A stretch of 8,269 nucleotides of DNA from Pseudomonadota bacterium (lineage in GTDB: Bacteria; Pseudomonadota; Gammaproteobacteria; Steroidobacterales; Steroidobacteraceae): NCBI GenBank assembly GCA_021817875.1, contig JAKAFQ010000162.1:1-8269 (forward strand). Direction: 5' to 3'. Below, one piece after another: positions 1 through 7,745 of the stretch. How positions within the stretch are numbered: position 1 is the first letter of the stretch; each line of letters begins with the position of its first letter. The translations under genes were made by a program, and so were the position numbers. A model generated the notes under the pieces. The model was not told where the DNA came from, searched no databases, and saw nothing but the letters and a program-made list of their open reading frames with translations.

Positions 1-589
1 GATACAGCCCGGTGGCATCGCCGAGCCCGAGCGTGTTCGCGGTGCCGAACAGCCGGAAATGAGGATGTGGGCTGATGACGCGGTTCTGGTCCACCAGCGT
101 GAACCGGCCGTTCGCCTCGAGGACCCGCTGGATCACGAACATCACGTCCGGACGGCCGGCGTCGTATTCGTCGAAGGTGAGCGCGACGGCTCTTTGCAGC
201 GCCCACGGCAGCAGCCCTTCGCGAAACTCGGTCACCTGGCGGCCGTCGCGCAGGACGATCGCGTCCCGGCCAACCAGATCGGAGCGGCTGATGTGCCCAT
301 CGAGGTTGATGCGGATCAGCGGCCAGTTGAGTACCGCGGCAACCTGCTCGATGTGCGTCGACTTGCCCGTGCCGTGGTAGCCCTGGATCATCACGCGGCG
401 GTTGAATGCAAAGCCGGCAAGGATCGCCAGGGTGGTTTCGGGATCGAATCGGTAGGTCTGATCCCGCTCGGGGACATATTCGTTCGGATGCGAGAACGCA
501 GGCACCTGCATGTCGCTCGCCACGCCGAACTCGCGTGCCGAGACGGATTTGTCGGGCCTGGTGTGCAGCAGATCGTCGGCGTCGGTCAA
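1..589 (-). CDS. cobS: Cobaltochelatase subunit CobS (AAA+ ATPase), N-terminal 196 residues, cut by window edge
   Basis: CobS is the AAA+ ATPase that works with CobT to drive CobN in ATP-dependent cobalt insertion into hydrogenobyrinate a,c-diamide, in the aerobic cobalamin pathway in the cytoplasm. The translated N-terminus has the family lead-in (RPDKSVSAREFG, residues 11-22), a Walker A loop GYHGTGKS (70-77), the CobS block INLDGHISRSDLVG (94-107), a Walker B ALTFDEYD (136-143) and a sensor-1 segment FGTANT (181-186). The reading frame is open from 745, but the first usual start codon is TTG at 589, where AGGA lies 10 nt upstream. The next ATG (511) would remove conserved residues. The gene continues past the left edge; the family is about 330 residues. 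CobS is distinguished from MoxR/CoxD ATPases by the near family-perfect stretch around Walker A. The family is certain; the exact start is less so. Confidence 0.93.
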   Translation of the reverse strand, partial: MTDADDLLHTRPDKSVSAREFGVASDMQVPAFSHPNEYVPERDQTYRFDPETTLAILAGFAFNRRVMIQGYHGTGKSTHIEQVAAVLNWPLIRINLDGHISRSDLVGRDAIVLRDGRQVTEFREGLLPWALQRAVALTFDEYDAGRPDVMFVIQRVLEANGRFTLVDQNRVISPHPHFRLFGTANTLGLGDATGLY

Positions 590-645
590 CGGACGAATTC
601 CTGCGCGCCACCGGCGGGCGCGCGCGTGTTCGGGCAGCAGATCAT
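586..645 (-). other. Possible 19-codon leader ORF overlapping the cobS start
   Basis: On the minus strand an ATG at 645 opens a 19-codon frame (starting MICCPNTRAP) that stops with TGA at 588-586. AGGG lies 5 nt upstream of the ATG. The stop codon overlaps the proposed TTG start of cobS as TTGA, an arrangement that allows translational coupling. It lies between the cobS promoter and cobS. The peptide resembles nothing I recognise. In GC-rich DNA such a short frame can occur by chance, so this is only a candidate. Confidence 0.22.
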
Positions 646-680
646 CGGAGCCCTGGGGCGATCGTGGTGCACCGTCGGCG

Positions 681-698
681 GCAGGTACCGCAGGTTCC
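681..698 (+). repeat. Tandem 9-bp imperfect direct repeat in the divergent control region
   Basis: GCAGGTACC (681-689) is followed directly by GCAGGTTCC (690-698), differing at one base. The pair sits just upstream of the plus-strand -35 candidate and just downstream of the predicted cobS transcription start. This position would suit a regulator site, but the repeat is short and could be chance. Confidence 0.3.
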
Positions 699-700
699 CA

Positions 701-737
701 CTTTCGAAAGTCCGCGTATCTTGTATACTGTGCACAG
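701..737. promoter_or_regulatory. Palindromes CTTTCGAAAG and CTGTGCACAG flanking GTATAC: candidate operators
   Basis: Two perfect 10-bp palindromes, CTTTCGAAAG (701-710) and CTGTGCACAG (728-737), flank a central GTATAC (723-728) shared by both -10 boxes. Palindrome centres are 27 bp apart. GTATAC-containing palindromes are common operators of GntR-family repressors of catabolic genes, but no regulator gene is in the window, so assignment to a family is speculative. Confidence 0.35.
702..729 (+). promoter_or_regulatory. Candidate promoter for the dehydrogenase-hydratase gene
   Basis: On the plus strand TATACT (724-729) is a good -10 box. The best -35 candidate is a weak TTTCGA (702-707), 16 nt upstream, inside the palindrome CTTTCGAAAG. 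The start would be near 736, about 110 nt before the GTG start of the downstream gene. A weak -35 under a palindrome suggests a promoter that needs an activator or is blocked by a repressor; that reading is inference. Confidence 0.4.
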
Positions 738-749
738 CAATCCTGTCAA
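722..749 (-). promoter_or_regulatory. Sigma70-type promoter reading toward cobS
   Basis: On the minus strand a perfect -35 box TTGACA (749-744) is followed after 16 nt by TATACA (727-722), which matches the -10 consensus at four of six positions. Transcription would start near 715, giving a leader of about 125 nt before the TTG start of cobS. The -10 box lies in the same AT-rich patch as the opposing -10 box, so the two promoters probably exclude each other. No experimental support. Confidence 0.6.
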
Positions 750-835
750 GACTGCGCCGGCCCGCAGCGTCGCCGACACATGGTACGCCGGGCGGTTCCG
801 CAGGCTCGCAGGGCCAGGTTCCCCTACGTGATCAC

Positions 836-840
836 GGAGG
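836..840 (+). promoter_or_regulatory. Shine-Dalgarno site fixing the GTG start at 846
   Basis: GGAGG lies 5 nt before GTG 846. Upstream in-frame alternatives (ATG 780, GTG 828) lack a comparable site and would add residues with no counterpart before the dehydrogenase Rossmann fold. Confidence 0.7.
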
Positions 841-845
841 CCGAC

Positions 846-2867
846 GTGCGTCTGAGAGATACCCCCGCCAACCCCGCTCTCATCCGTCCATCGCGGACGC
901 TCCCGCGCTCGGTCGGCGTCATCGGCGCCGGCACCATCGGACCGGACATCGCGTATTACCTTGCCAGCGAGATTCCAGGACTGAAGCTGGTCCTGGTCGA
1001 CATCGCGCCGGCGGCGCTGGCGCGTGCCCAGGAACGGATCCACGGTTACCTCGAGAAGGGCCTGCAACGCAGGAAGATTTCCGCCGAACGGGCCGCTTCG
1101 GTTCGTGCCGGTCTTGCGCCGACCACCGATTATGGCGCGCTCGCCGGCTGCGACTGGGTCATCGAGGCGGCCACGGAAGATCTTGCGCTCAAGCGGCGCA
1201 TTTTCTCGCAGGTCGAAGCGGTGGTGGCGCCGTCGGCGGTCATCTCTTCGAATACGAGTTCACTGCCGGCGAGCCGCCTGTTCGGTCATCTTGCGCACCC
1301 GGAGCGCGCGACCGTCACGCATTTCTTCGCCCCGGCATTTCAGAATCCGATCGTCGAGGTGATCGACTGGGCGGGCGCCGAGGACGGCGTGATCGACTGG
1401 TTCCGCTGGGTGTTTGCGGCCACCGGCAAGGTGCCGCTGGTGACACGCGACGCCGTGTGCTTCATGCTCGATCGTATTTTCGACAATTGGTGCAATGAAG
1501 CCGCGAATCTGCTCGATCGGGCGCAGGCGGCGCAGATCGATGCGGTGGCAGGCGAGTTCGTGCACGCCGGACCGTTCTTCGTCCTCAACCTGGCAAACGG
1601 CAATCCGATCATCGTCGAGACGAACACTCTGCAGGCCGAGGAAGAGGGCGAGCACTACCGGCCGGCACGCATTTTCTCATCCGTCGAGCGTTGGAAGCTG
1701 CCGGCGCGCGGGGCGCAGGCCGCCGCGATCGATGAGGGCGTGCGCCTGGACATTCGCGATCGCCTGCTCGGCATTCTGTATTCTCAGGCTGCGGATATCC
1801 TCGACCGCGACATCGGACGGCCGGCGGATCTCGAGCTCGGCTGCCGCCTCGCATTCGGCCTGAAGCGCGGCCCTCTCGAGCTGATGCGCCGCGCCGGGGA
1901 GCAGGAAGTCGATCGGGTGCTGGCCCGCCTGGGCGAGCAACGACCCGGCATGCCTGCGCGCACCCGGCCGCTCGGCGCTTACGTCGATTTCAGGCGCGAC
2001 GTGCTCATTGATGAGATCGACGGCGTCTGCGTGATCACCATTCGTCGACCGGAGGCGCTGAACGCGCTGCATGACGAACTCAACGACGAGATCCTGGCGA
2101 TTCTGCGCGAGCGGATGACCGACGCGGGCACGGCCGGCTTCGTCATCACTGGCTATGGGCCGCGCGCCTTCTGCGCCGGGGCCGACATCGGACGGTTCCC
2201 GGCGATGCTCGGCGACGCCGCCGCCTCGCGCGAATATGCGCGCGCCTGTTCCCGTCTGCTGATCGCGCTCGACGGCGCCGAAAAGCCGGTCGTGGCCGCA
2301 CTCAACGGTCTCGCCCTGGGTGGCGGGCTCGAACTGGCGCTGCGCTGTCACGCCATCGTCGCAACCCGGGACGTGAAACTGCAGTTTCCCGAAATCGGAC
2401 TCGGAATCGTACCGGGCATCGGCGGCCTCGCCGTGCCATACCGGCGCTGGCCGCAGGCGGCCGCGCTCTTTCACCGGATGCTGCAGCAGGCCGAACGCAT
2501 CGACTCGCAAGCCGCGGCTCGCCATGGCGTGCTCGAGGTGTGCGAGGACGCCTCGGGCCTCGTGGCTCGGGCGGTGGCGCGCGTGCACTCGCTCGTCGGG
2601 CGGGTGCCGGCGCCCGTCGACGGCCCGGTGCAGATCAGCCCGCCGCCGGCCATTGCGGCCGTGAGCGCCGAGGGCGTGCAGCTCAGCGCCGCGGTCCGCG
2701 CGATCGTCGACGAAGCCATCGTGGCGGCCGCCGCGGCCCAATCCTGGGCCGAAGCGCTCGAGGTGGGCTACGCCGCGTTCGGAGCCAGCGCCTGCACCGC
2801 CGCCGCGCGCGAGGGCATCACGGCCTTCGGCGAGCGGCGCGAAGCGGACTTCACCCGCACCGGCTGA
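846..2867 (+). CDS. Fused 3-hydroxyacyl-CoA dehydrogenase / enoyl-CoA hydratase (HAD first, hydratase second)
   Basis: A predicted cytoplasmic bifunctional beta-oxidation enzyme of 673 residues. The N-terminal NAD-binding fold has GAGTIG (27-32) and D52 for NAD preference. The dehydrogenase dyad is kept as H159 and E171, with S138 in SNTSSL. Two usual asparagines are changed: HFFNP reads HFFAP (A162), and the Asn of the FIVNR segment is D209. The dehydrogenase C-domain runs to about 365. A crotonase domain follows from about 382, with the oxyanion segment FCAGADI (442-448) and both catalytic glutamates, E496 (GGGLEL) and E516 (FPEIGLG). The order is opposite to FadB/FadJ and matches the archaeal crotonyl-CoA hydratase/3-hydroxybutyryl-CoA dehydrogenase of Metallosphaera (Msed_0399). 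The GTG start is supported by GGAGG at 836-840. The gene stands alone on the plus strand, converging on the operon that encodes the likely partner thiolase. The fold is secure; substrate and dehydrogenase competence are open. Confidence 0.9.
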   Translation: MRLRDTPANPALIRPSRTLPRSVGVIGAGTIGPDIAYYLASEIPGLKLVLVDIAPAALARAQERIHGYLEKGLQRRKISAERAASVRAGLAPTTDYGALAGCDWVIEAATEDLALKRRIFSQVEAVVAPSAVISSNTSSLPASRLFGHLAHPERATVTHFFAPAFQNPIVEVIDWAGAEDGVIDWFRWVFAATGKVPLVTRDAVCFMLDRIFDNWCNEAANLLDRAQAAQIDAVAGEFVHAGPFFVLNLANGNPIIVETNTLQAEEEGEHYRPARIFSSVERWKLPARGAQAAAIDEGVRLDIRDRLLGILYSQAADILDRDIGRPADLELGCRLAFGLKRGPLELMRRAGEQEVDRVLARLGEQRPGMPARTRPLGAYVDFRRDVLIDEIDGVCVITIRRPEALNALHDELNDEILAILRERMTDAGTAGFVITGYGPRAFCAGADIGRFPAMLGDAAASREYARACSRLLIALDGAEKPVVAALNGLALGGGLELALRCHAIVATRDVKLQFPEIGLGIVPGIGGLAVPYRRWPQAAALFHRMLQQAERIDSQAAARHGVLEVCEDASGLVARAVARVHSLVGRVPAPVDGPVQISPPPAIAAVSAEGVQLSAAVRAIVDEAIVAAAAAQSWAEALEVGYAAFGASACTAAAREGITAFGERREADFTRTG

Positions 2868-2891
2868 GCACCGCTGAACGGCGCTCAGCGG
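2863..2891. terminator. Hairpin between convergent genes, possible bidirectional terminator
   Basis: CCGCTGA (2871-2877) pairs with TCAGCGG (2885-2891) over a 7-nt loop, giving a 7-bp GC-rich stem. An alternative 7-bp stem uses GCTGAGC (2863-2869) and GCTCAGC (2883-2889). The element spans the 17 bp between the two stop codons and includes the thiolase stop. There is no T-run on either side, so it is not a classical intrinsic terminator; it may work weakly or mainly protect 3' ends. Confidence 0.45.
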
Positions 2892-4096
2892 CGCGGGGCA
2901 TCGACACGGATGACGACCGCCATTGCCGAATCGCCGGCGGCGCACCCGGTGAACAGCCCCAGCCCGCCACCGCGCTCGACGAGCTGCTCGATGAGCTCGA
3001 TCGTGGAACGCAGGCCGGTCGGGGCATTGGGGTGGCCGTAGACGAGAGAGCATCCACGGGCGTTCATCGTGTCCGGATCGGCGCCGGTCGCTTGCGCAAA
3101 GGCGAGATCATTCACGATGAACGGGTTGTGCGTGTTGATCGCAGCGAGTTCCCGGATGCTCACTCCGGCGAATGCGAGGGCGCGCTCGGCGGCTGCAATC
3201 GGTGCCTCCGGCATATAGGCGAGCTCGGCGCGTGACTGGCCGAAGCCGAGGATCTCGATGGACACGGCGGGGTCCGCGCTGATCTCACGGGCGCGCTCGG
3301 GGCTGGTGACGATGATCGCCGCGCTGCCGTCGGCCGGATGAGTCTGACCGCCGAAAGTGACCGTGCCGCCTTCGATGACCGGCTTCAATGTGGCGAGTCC
3401 CTCGGCGGTGGAAAACCGCACGCCCTCGTCGCCGTCGAGACTCGTCTGAGTCTTGCGCAAGCGCGCGTCGGGCACCGGAAACGGAATCGTCATGTATCCT
3501 TTCTGGAAACGCCGCTCGTGCGCCAGTGCCTCGCGATATTGCGCTTCGCGCCGCAGCACCAGTTCATGCTGACGGGCCGTATCGATCCCGAAGCGGCGCG
3601 CGACGTTTTCGGCCGTCTGAACCATGGAATGTCCGCCGAGCGGGTCGCATGCCATGTTCTCGAGAATGAAGTCCTCGGCTTCCCCGGTGCCGCCCATACC
3701 GGCCGGGTTCGGATAGTAGATGTGCGGCCCGTTGGACGTGCGGTCACAGGCGATCGCGATGGCAACCTTCGCTTCGCCGGTGGACACCTCGCGCGCGACC
3801 ACCGACAGAGCACGCATGCTGGTGGCGCAGGCTTGTGACACGGTCGGGCCGGCAACCTGGCCGGCACCGGCGAGACCCATCAGCCACGGCAGGCCGTAAA
3901 AGCCATTGCGTTCCGGGCGCGTCATCCCGAGGACGCCGAATTCAATCATGCCCGGGTCGAATTTGCGGCGCGCGAACTCCGCCCGCGCCACGTGTGCGGC
4001 AAAGCGCAGACTGTGCAGGTGGGCGAACGCCCCCTGCCATCTCGCGAACGGCGTCGACCAGTAGGCTCGATACGGAATTGAGGCCCGCAGCTGCAT
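2885..4096 (-). CDS. Thiolase-family acyltransferase (SCP2-like motif pattern)
   Basis: A 403-residue thiolase-fold enzyme, the usual length, expected to cleave a 3-oxoacyl-CoA with CoA (or run the reverse condensation) in the cytoplasm. The nucleophile is C90 in SQACATSM. The C-terminal catalytic residues are H355 in GHPNAPTG and C385 in TGCAAGDS. The position of the classical NEAF motif reads HNPF (323-326), nearer to the HDCF of SCP2-type thiolases than to AtoB/FadA. The glycine-rich CxGG end is altered to CAAGD. The ATG at 4096 has GGAGA seven nt upstream. It is the last gene of the leftward operon, 53 nt after the CoA-transferase. The product is probably the cleavage step following the fused dehydrogenase/hydratase encoded convergently next to it. 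A role as a condensing or non-catalytic thiolase-like protein cannot be excluded, but all three key catalytic residues are present. Confidence 0.88.
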   Translation of the reverse strand: MQLRASIPYRAYWSTPFARWQGAFAHLHSLRFAAHVARAEFARRKFDPGMIEFGVLGMTRPERNGFYGLPWLMGLAGAGQVAGPTVSQACATSMRALSVVAREVSTGEAKVAIAIACDRTSNGPHIYYPNPAGMGGTGEAEDFILENMACDPLGGHSMVQTAENVARRFGIDTARQHELVLRREAQYREALAHERRFQKGYMTIPFPVPDARLRKTQTSLDGDEGVRFSTAEGLATLKPVIEGGTVTFGGQTHPADGSAAIIVTSPERAREISADPAVSIEILGFGQSRAELAYMPEAPIAAAERALAFAGVSIRELAAINTHNPFIVNDLAFAQATGADPDTMNARGCSLVYGHPNAPTGLRSTIELIEQLVERGGGLGLFTGCAAGDSAMAVVIRVDAPRR

Positions 4097-4149
4097 CGTA
4101 CTTCTCCAGAGCTATCTATACACGGCGCCCGGCGAGCGCCGCAGACCCT
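4097..4149 (-). promoter_or_regulatory. Intercistronic gap with small hairpin and TATAGA box
   Basis: This is the only sizeable gap in the leftward operon. It holds a 6-bp GC stem (4123-4128 with 4136-4141, 7-nt loop) followed on the minus strand by TATAGA (4120-4115) and the thiolase Shine-Dalgarno site (4107-4103). The hairpin could separate mRNA segments, and TATAGA could be part of an internal promoter, but no -35 box fits. Weak evidence. Confidence 0.2.
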
Positions 4150-5343
4150 TCAGACGACGACCCCGTCCCGCGCCCACGCGTCGACCTGCTGTGGCTCGCA
4201 GCCGGCTTCGACGAGAATGCGCCGGGTGTCGGCCGCGTATCTGGGCGGGAACGCGAAGTGCCGCTTCGCATCGGGGCGCTCGACCGGCATCGGCTGCATG
4301 CGCACCGTACGGCCGTCGGGAAGCGTCGTCCTCGTCAGGTGGTCGCGCAGCGGCGCAAGGTCACGCACCGCCGCCAGTTCCAGGATTTTGGTGGCCGGCA
4401 GGGTTGCCGCGCGGAACTGCGCCAGCAGTTCATCCGCCGGGCGCGACGCGGTGATTGCGCCGAGTTCCCGGTACAGCGCGTCGCGCTCGCGGTCCCGGCC
4501 TTCGTTGGTGGCGCGGGCGGCGCTCGCCAGCGACTCGAAGCCGGGTATGGCCGTCAAACGGCGCCACTGCAGGTCAGAGCCGATGGCGAGGTAAACGAAG
4601 CCGTCGCGAGCCGGATAGACATTGGTCGGAATGAACTTGCGATGCGCGTTCCCCGACCGGGTGAGGTCCGAAGGCGCCGCATCGAAGTCCAGCAACGGCA
4701 GGAAGGTCAACAGCCAGGACGCCGCGGCCTGGAGCATCGAGACATGAATTTCCCGGCCCTTGCCGCTGCCGGTGCGCTCGAGCAGGGCGAGCAGCACATT
4801 GGCATAGAGTTCGTCACCGGCCTTCAGATCCACCACGGGAATTCCCATCAGGGTGGGCGGTCCGTCGTGCGCGCCGGTCAGGGCCATGTAGCCGCACATC
4901 GCCTGAATGACCGGATCGTAGCCCGGCGTATCGGGCCATTCCGGGCCCAGAGCGGAGATGCCCGCCCAGATCAGGCCGGGCCGCTCGGCGCTCAACGTCG
5001 CGTAGTCGATACCGAGCGGCCGGTAGCGTGACGGCAGCGTGTTGCAGCAGAAGACGTCGACGTCGAGACCGCGGATCAACTGGCGCAGGATCGCTCTGCC
5101 GCGTTCGTCCTTCAGGTTCAGTGCGATCGCTTCCTTGCCGACGTTCGGCGCCACGAAATAACTGCGCCGATCGCCATCGGCGATCTGCTCGCCGATGTAG
5201 CGGTTGGGATCGCCGGGCAGCGCGTCGCCGGAGGGCGTCGACTCGATCCGAATGACCCGCCAGCCGAGCTGCGCGAACCGCAGCGTCGCCGAGGGAAGCG
5301 ATAATGCCTGCTCCAGGCTGAGGACGACCGGCCTCGGGTTCAC
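4150..5343 (-). CDS. CaiB/BaiF (family III) CoA-transferase
   Basis: Predicted cytoplasmic enzyme that moves CoA from a donor thioester to a free carboxylic acid through an aspartyl-CoA intermediate, activating a substrate without ATP. From GTG 5343 it is 397 residues, the normal family length. Family features include the N-terminal fold ending in VIRIE, the [11 protein letters not shown] block, [17 protein letters not shown] in the middle, and the catalytic aspartate in [13 protein letters not shown] (residue 172 from this start). The start is ambiguous. ATG 5361 would overlap the preceding gene by 22 nt without a clear ribosome site; GTG 5343 overlaps its stop as GTGA, a typical coupled junction, and I prefer it. 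Position directly after the molybdenum subunit suggests it supplies or recycles the CoA ester that the hydroxylase or thiolase handles. The acid cannot be named; family members act on carnitine, oxalate, benzylsuccinate and bile acids, among others. Confidence 0.9.
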   Translation of the reverse strand: MNPRPVVLSLEQALSLPSATLRFAQLGWRVIRIESTPSGDALPGDPNRYIGEQIADGDRRSYFVAPNVGKEAIALNLKDERGRAILRQLIRGLDVDVFCCNTLPSRYRPLGIDYATLSAERPGLIWAGISALGPEWPDTPGYDPVIQAMCGYMALTGAHDGPPTLMGIPVVDLKAGDELYANVLLALLERTGSGKGREIHVSMLQAAASWLLTFLPLLDFDAAPSDLTRSGNAHRKFIPTNVYPARDGFVYLAIGSDLQWRRLTAIPGFESLASAARATNEGRDRERDALYRELGAITASRPADELLAQFRAATLPATKILELAAVRDLAPLRDHLTRTTLPDGRTVRMQPMPVERPDAKRHFAFPPRYAADTRRILVEAGCEPQQVDAWARDGVVV

Positions 5344-7733
5344 GCGGCGCTCTCGGGCCATTTCGGGGCAACATCGCGGCCGCGCAGCGCCCGGTAGACC
5401 TTTTCGGGAGTGAAGGGCAGGGTGCAGATGCGCACGCCCGTCGCATTGTATATGGCGTTCGCTACCGCGGCCGCAATGCAGATTGCGGGCGCTTCGCCGA
5501 CGCCTTTGGCGCCCTGAGGACCTTCGCCGTCCATGGTCTCGATGAATGAGACGTCGACTTCCGGTATCTCAGGCGCGGTCACCAGTTTGTAGTCGCGGAA
5601 GTTCGGATTCCTGATCACGCCATTCTCGACCAGCAGATCCTCGGTCAACGCGTAGCCCTGTCCCATGACGATTCCGCCTTCGATCTGCCCTTCGATGCCG
5701 AGGCGATTGAGCACGCGTCCGACGTCGTGCGCCGCCGTGATCTTCAGCAGTCGCACGATTCCCGTGTCGGTGTCGACTTCGACTTCGGCGACCTGGGTCC
5801 CCCACGCATAAGCCGCCGAAACGTCACCTTTGTATTCACGGTCGAGATGCACGCTCGGCGGTTCGTAATAGTAGGTCGTCATCACGAGGTCCGCTTTTTC
5901 GGAAAAGTGCAGCGAGCGCAGGAATCTGCCGACCTCCTGAACGCGCTCGCCGCTCGCCTTGACCACGATGTGGCCGTCGCGCAGGTCGAGTTCGTCTGGC
6001 CCGCGTCCGGCCTTGGAGGCGGCAGCCTCCAGGATCTTGCGCTTTGCCTTGCGCGCCGCTCCGATCGCCGAGTTGCCGCCGATGAAGGTCGTCCGGGAGG
6101 CGTGTACGCCGACGTCCCAGGGCGTGATCGCCGTGTCATTGTTGACCACGGTGACGGCATCTATCGGCAGCCCGAGTTCCTCACAGACGAGCAACGCGAG
6201 AACCGTCTCGGAACCCTGGCCGATTTCGGATGCGCCGGTGATCAGCGTGACTTTCGCGAAGTCATCGAGCTTGATGATCGTTCCGCAGCCGTCCGAAGGA
6301 TACATTTTGGCTCCGCCGCCGACGTGCAGCATCGATGCCATCCCCACGCCGCGCTTGATGGGGTTGCCATCGTTCCAGCGCTCGAGGTTCGCGCGGCGCT
6401 TGCGCTGGTAGTCGCTGCGCTCGGCCGCCGTGTTGAGGCACGGCTTGAAGCCGCAGGAGCGGAAATGCATTCCCTGGGGCGTCGATTCGCCCGGATCCTG
6501 GGCATTGCGCAGCCGGAATTCCAGCGCGTCCATGCCCAGGGCGTCGGCCAGCTTGTCCATGTGAGCTTCGACGGCGAAGGTCGCCTGCAGATTGCCGTAG
6601 CCGCGGAAAGATCCCGCATAGGGGTTGTTGGTGTATACGGCCCGCGTCCGGTAGTGACAGTGCGGTACCCGATACAGGGAGGAAATCGTCTGCATCATCA
6701 CGAACGGCGTGGTCGCGCCCCAGGACGTGTAGGCGCCGTTGTCGTGGATTGTGTCGACGCTGCGGAAGGTGAGCCGCCCTTCGCTGTCACAACCGGAGCG
6801 CAGCTTGAGCAGCACGGGTTGCCGGGTCGGCGACGCGATGAACTCCTCCTCGCGCGTGAACACCAGCTTGACCGGCCGGTGGGTGATTTTCGCAAGAAAG
6901 ATCGCTATCGGCTCGAACGGGTAGATGTCGAGCTTGGAGCCGAACCCGCCGCCGATGGGCGGCTGAATGATGCGGATGCGCCCCGGGTCGATCCCGAGCA
7001 GCTCGGCGAACTCGCGTTTATGCAGAAACGGCACCTGCGTGTTCGAATGGAGCAGCAGATTGCCGCTTGCATCGAACTCGGCAATGACGCCGGAGACGCC
7101 CATGCAGCAATGGGTGACGTAGTGAAGCCAGAAGACGTCCTCGACGACCACCGCAGACTCGCGCTCGCCCTGCGTGACGTCTCCATGGTTGTACTCGTAG
7201 ACCATCGAAACGTTGTCGGTGCACGCCTTGTGAGCGACTTCGAGCGCGCCGTTGCGTCCGGGAATGCGCAGGTCCTCGCCGTGAAGCAGCGGCGCTCCCG
7301 GCCGCAGCGCCGCGGCGCTGCTGCTGACGATCGGCAGCGGCTCGTATGTGACGCGAATCAGGCGCAGCGCCTCCTCGGCGGCTTCGACGGTATCGGCGGC
7401 AACCGCGGCGATCTCGTCGCGCCGGCTGCGCACGATATCGCCTTTGAGCGGCATGTGATCTTTGGTGATGCCGATCGGGCGCTGCCAGGGCACGTCTGCG
7501 GCGGTGATGACCGCATGTACGCCCGGCACGCGGCGCGCCGCCTCGACGTCGATCGAGACGATGCGCGCGTGCACTTCCGTCGAGCGCAGGATCTTCGCGT
7601 GCAGCTGGCCGGGGACATTGATGTCGTGCACGTAGCGTGTGCGACCGCTCGCCTTGTCCGGCGCGTCGAGTTTCGGAACGCGTCGCCCGATCAGCGAGTC
7701 CGCAACCGTTTCATCGCGCATTGTCGTTGCCAC
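5340..7733 (-). CDS. Molybdenum-cofactor (large) subunit of a xanthine-dehydrogenase-family hydroxylase
   Basis: A 797-residue catalytic subunit that binds molybdopterin cytosine- or guanine-dinucleotide and hydroxylates (or reductively dehydroxylates) its substrate in the cytoplasm; no Tat signal is seen. Domain a/b hammerhead is at about 24-140. The cofactor and active-site motifs are GGGFGSK (261-267), AGSFRGYG (373-380, R377), EIGQG (503-507), HDVGRVLN (669-676) and the catalytic glutamate E747 in KGVGEAP. Two departures stand out: the usual VRYVGDE reads VRSRRDE (101-107, R105 for Gly), and the HxPMEPH-like substrate-pocket segment reads HCCMGVSG (208-215). The GTG start has GAGGAG six nt upstream (7745-7740), inside the stop of the [2Fe-2S] gene. 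The separate [2Fe-2S] subunit and the CoA enzymes downstream recall 4-hydroxybenzoyl-CoA reductase and 2-furoyl-CoA dehydrogenase, but identity with either is not shown. Confidence 0.93.
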   Translation of the reverse strand: MATTMRDETVADSLIGRRVPKLDAPDKASGRTRYVHDINVPGQLHAKILRSTEVHARIVSIDVEAARRVPGVHAVITAADVPWQRPIGITKDHMPLKGDIVRSRRDEIAAVAADTVEAAEEALRLIRVTYEPLPIVSSSAAALRPGAPLLHGEDLRIPGRNGALEVAHKACTDNVSMVYEYNHGDVTQGERESAVVVEDVFWLHYVTHCCMGVSGVIAEFDASGNLLLHSNTQVPFLHKREFAELLGIDPGRIRIIQPPIGGGFGSKLDIYPFEPIAIFLAKITHRPVKLVFTREEEFIASPTRQPVLLKLRSGCDSEGRLTFRSVDTIHDNGAYTSWGATTPFVMMQTISSLYRVPHCHYRTRAVYTNNPYAGSFRGYGNLQATFAVEAHMDKLADALGMDALEFRLRNAQDPGESTPQGMHFRSCGFKPCLNTAAERSDYQRKRRANLERWNDGNPIKRGVGMASMLHVGGGAKMYPSDGCGTIIKLDDFAKVTLITGASEIGQGSETVLALLVCEELGLPIDAVTVVNNDTAITPWDVGVHASRTTFIGGNSAIGAARKAKRKILEAAASKAGRGPDELDLRDGHIVVKASGERVQEVGRFLRSLHFSEKADLVMTTYYYEPPSVHLDREYKGDVSAAYAWGTQVAEVEVDTDTGIVRLLKITAAHDVGRVLNRLGIEGQIEGGIVMGQGYALTEDLLVENGVIRNPNFRDYKLVTAPEIPEVDVSFIETMDGEGPQGAKGVGEAPAICIAAAVANAIYNATGVRICTLPFTPEKVYRALRGRDVAPKWPESAA

Positions 7734-7739
7734 TTCGTG

Positions 7740-7745
7740 CTCCTC
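7740..7745 (-). promoter_or_regulatory. Shine-Dalgarno site of the molybdenum subunit
   Basis: GAGGAG on the minus strand lies 6 nt before GTG 7733 and overlaps the TGA stop of the upstream [2Fe-2S] gene. It favours GTG 7733 over ATG 7721 and implies coupled translation of the two subunits. Confidence 0.7.

Noticed and set aside
1..589. AAA+ ATPase as a CoxD-type maturation factor for the Mo hydroxylase
   Set aside because: The INLDGHISRSDLVG block and surrounding residues are typical of CobS; the gene is also divergent from, and not in, the hydroxylase operon.
728..737. CTGTGCACAG as a LexA box
   Set aside because: The proteobacterial LexA site is CTGT, eight bases, ACAG. Here the half sites are only two bases apart.
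590..845. Cobalamin riboswitch upstream of cobS
   Set aside because: I find no B12-box-like conserved core (GCCACTG) in the leader on the minus strand.
59..1498. Plus-strand open frame of 479 codons through cobS, the control region and the dehydrogenase
   Set aside because: It covers cobS antisense and the promoter region; its translation is compositionally biased and unlike any protein family.
1677..3053. Minus-strand open frame of 458 codons opposite the fusion gene
   Set aside because: Low-complexity Arg/Gly/His-rich translation, and it runs across the end of the thiolase gene; a shadow of the hydratase region.
3835..5031. Plus-strand open frame of 398 codons opposite the thiolase start and CaiB
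   Set aside because: No family features, and it crosses two well-supported genes on the other strand.
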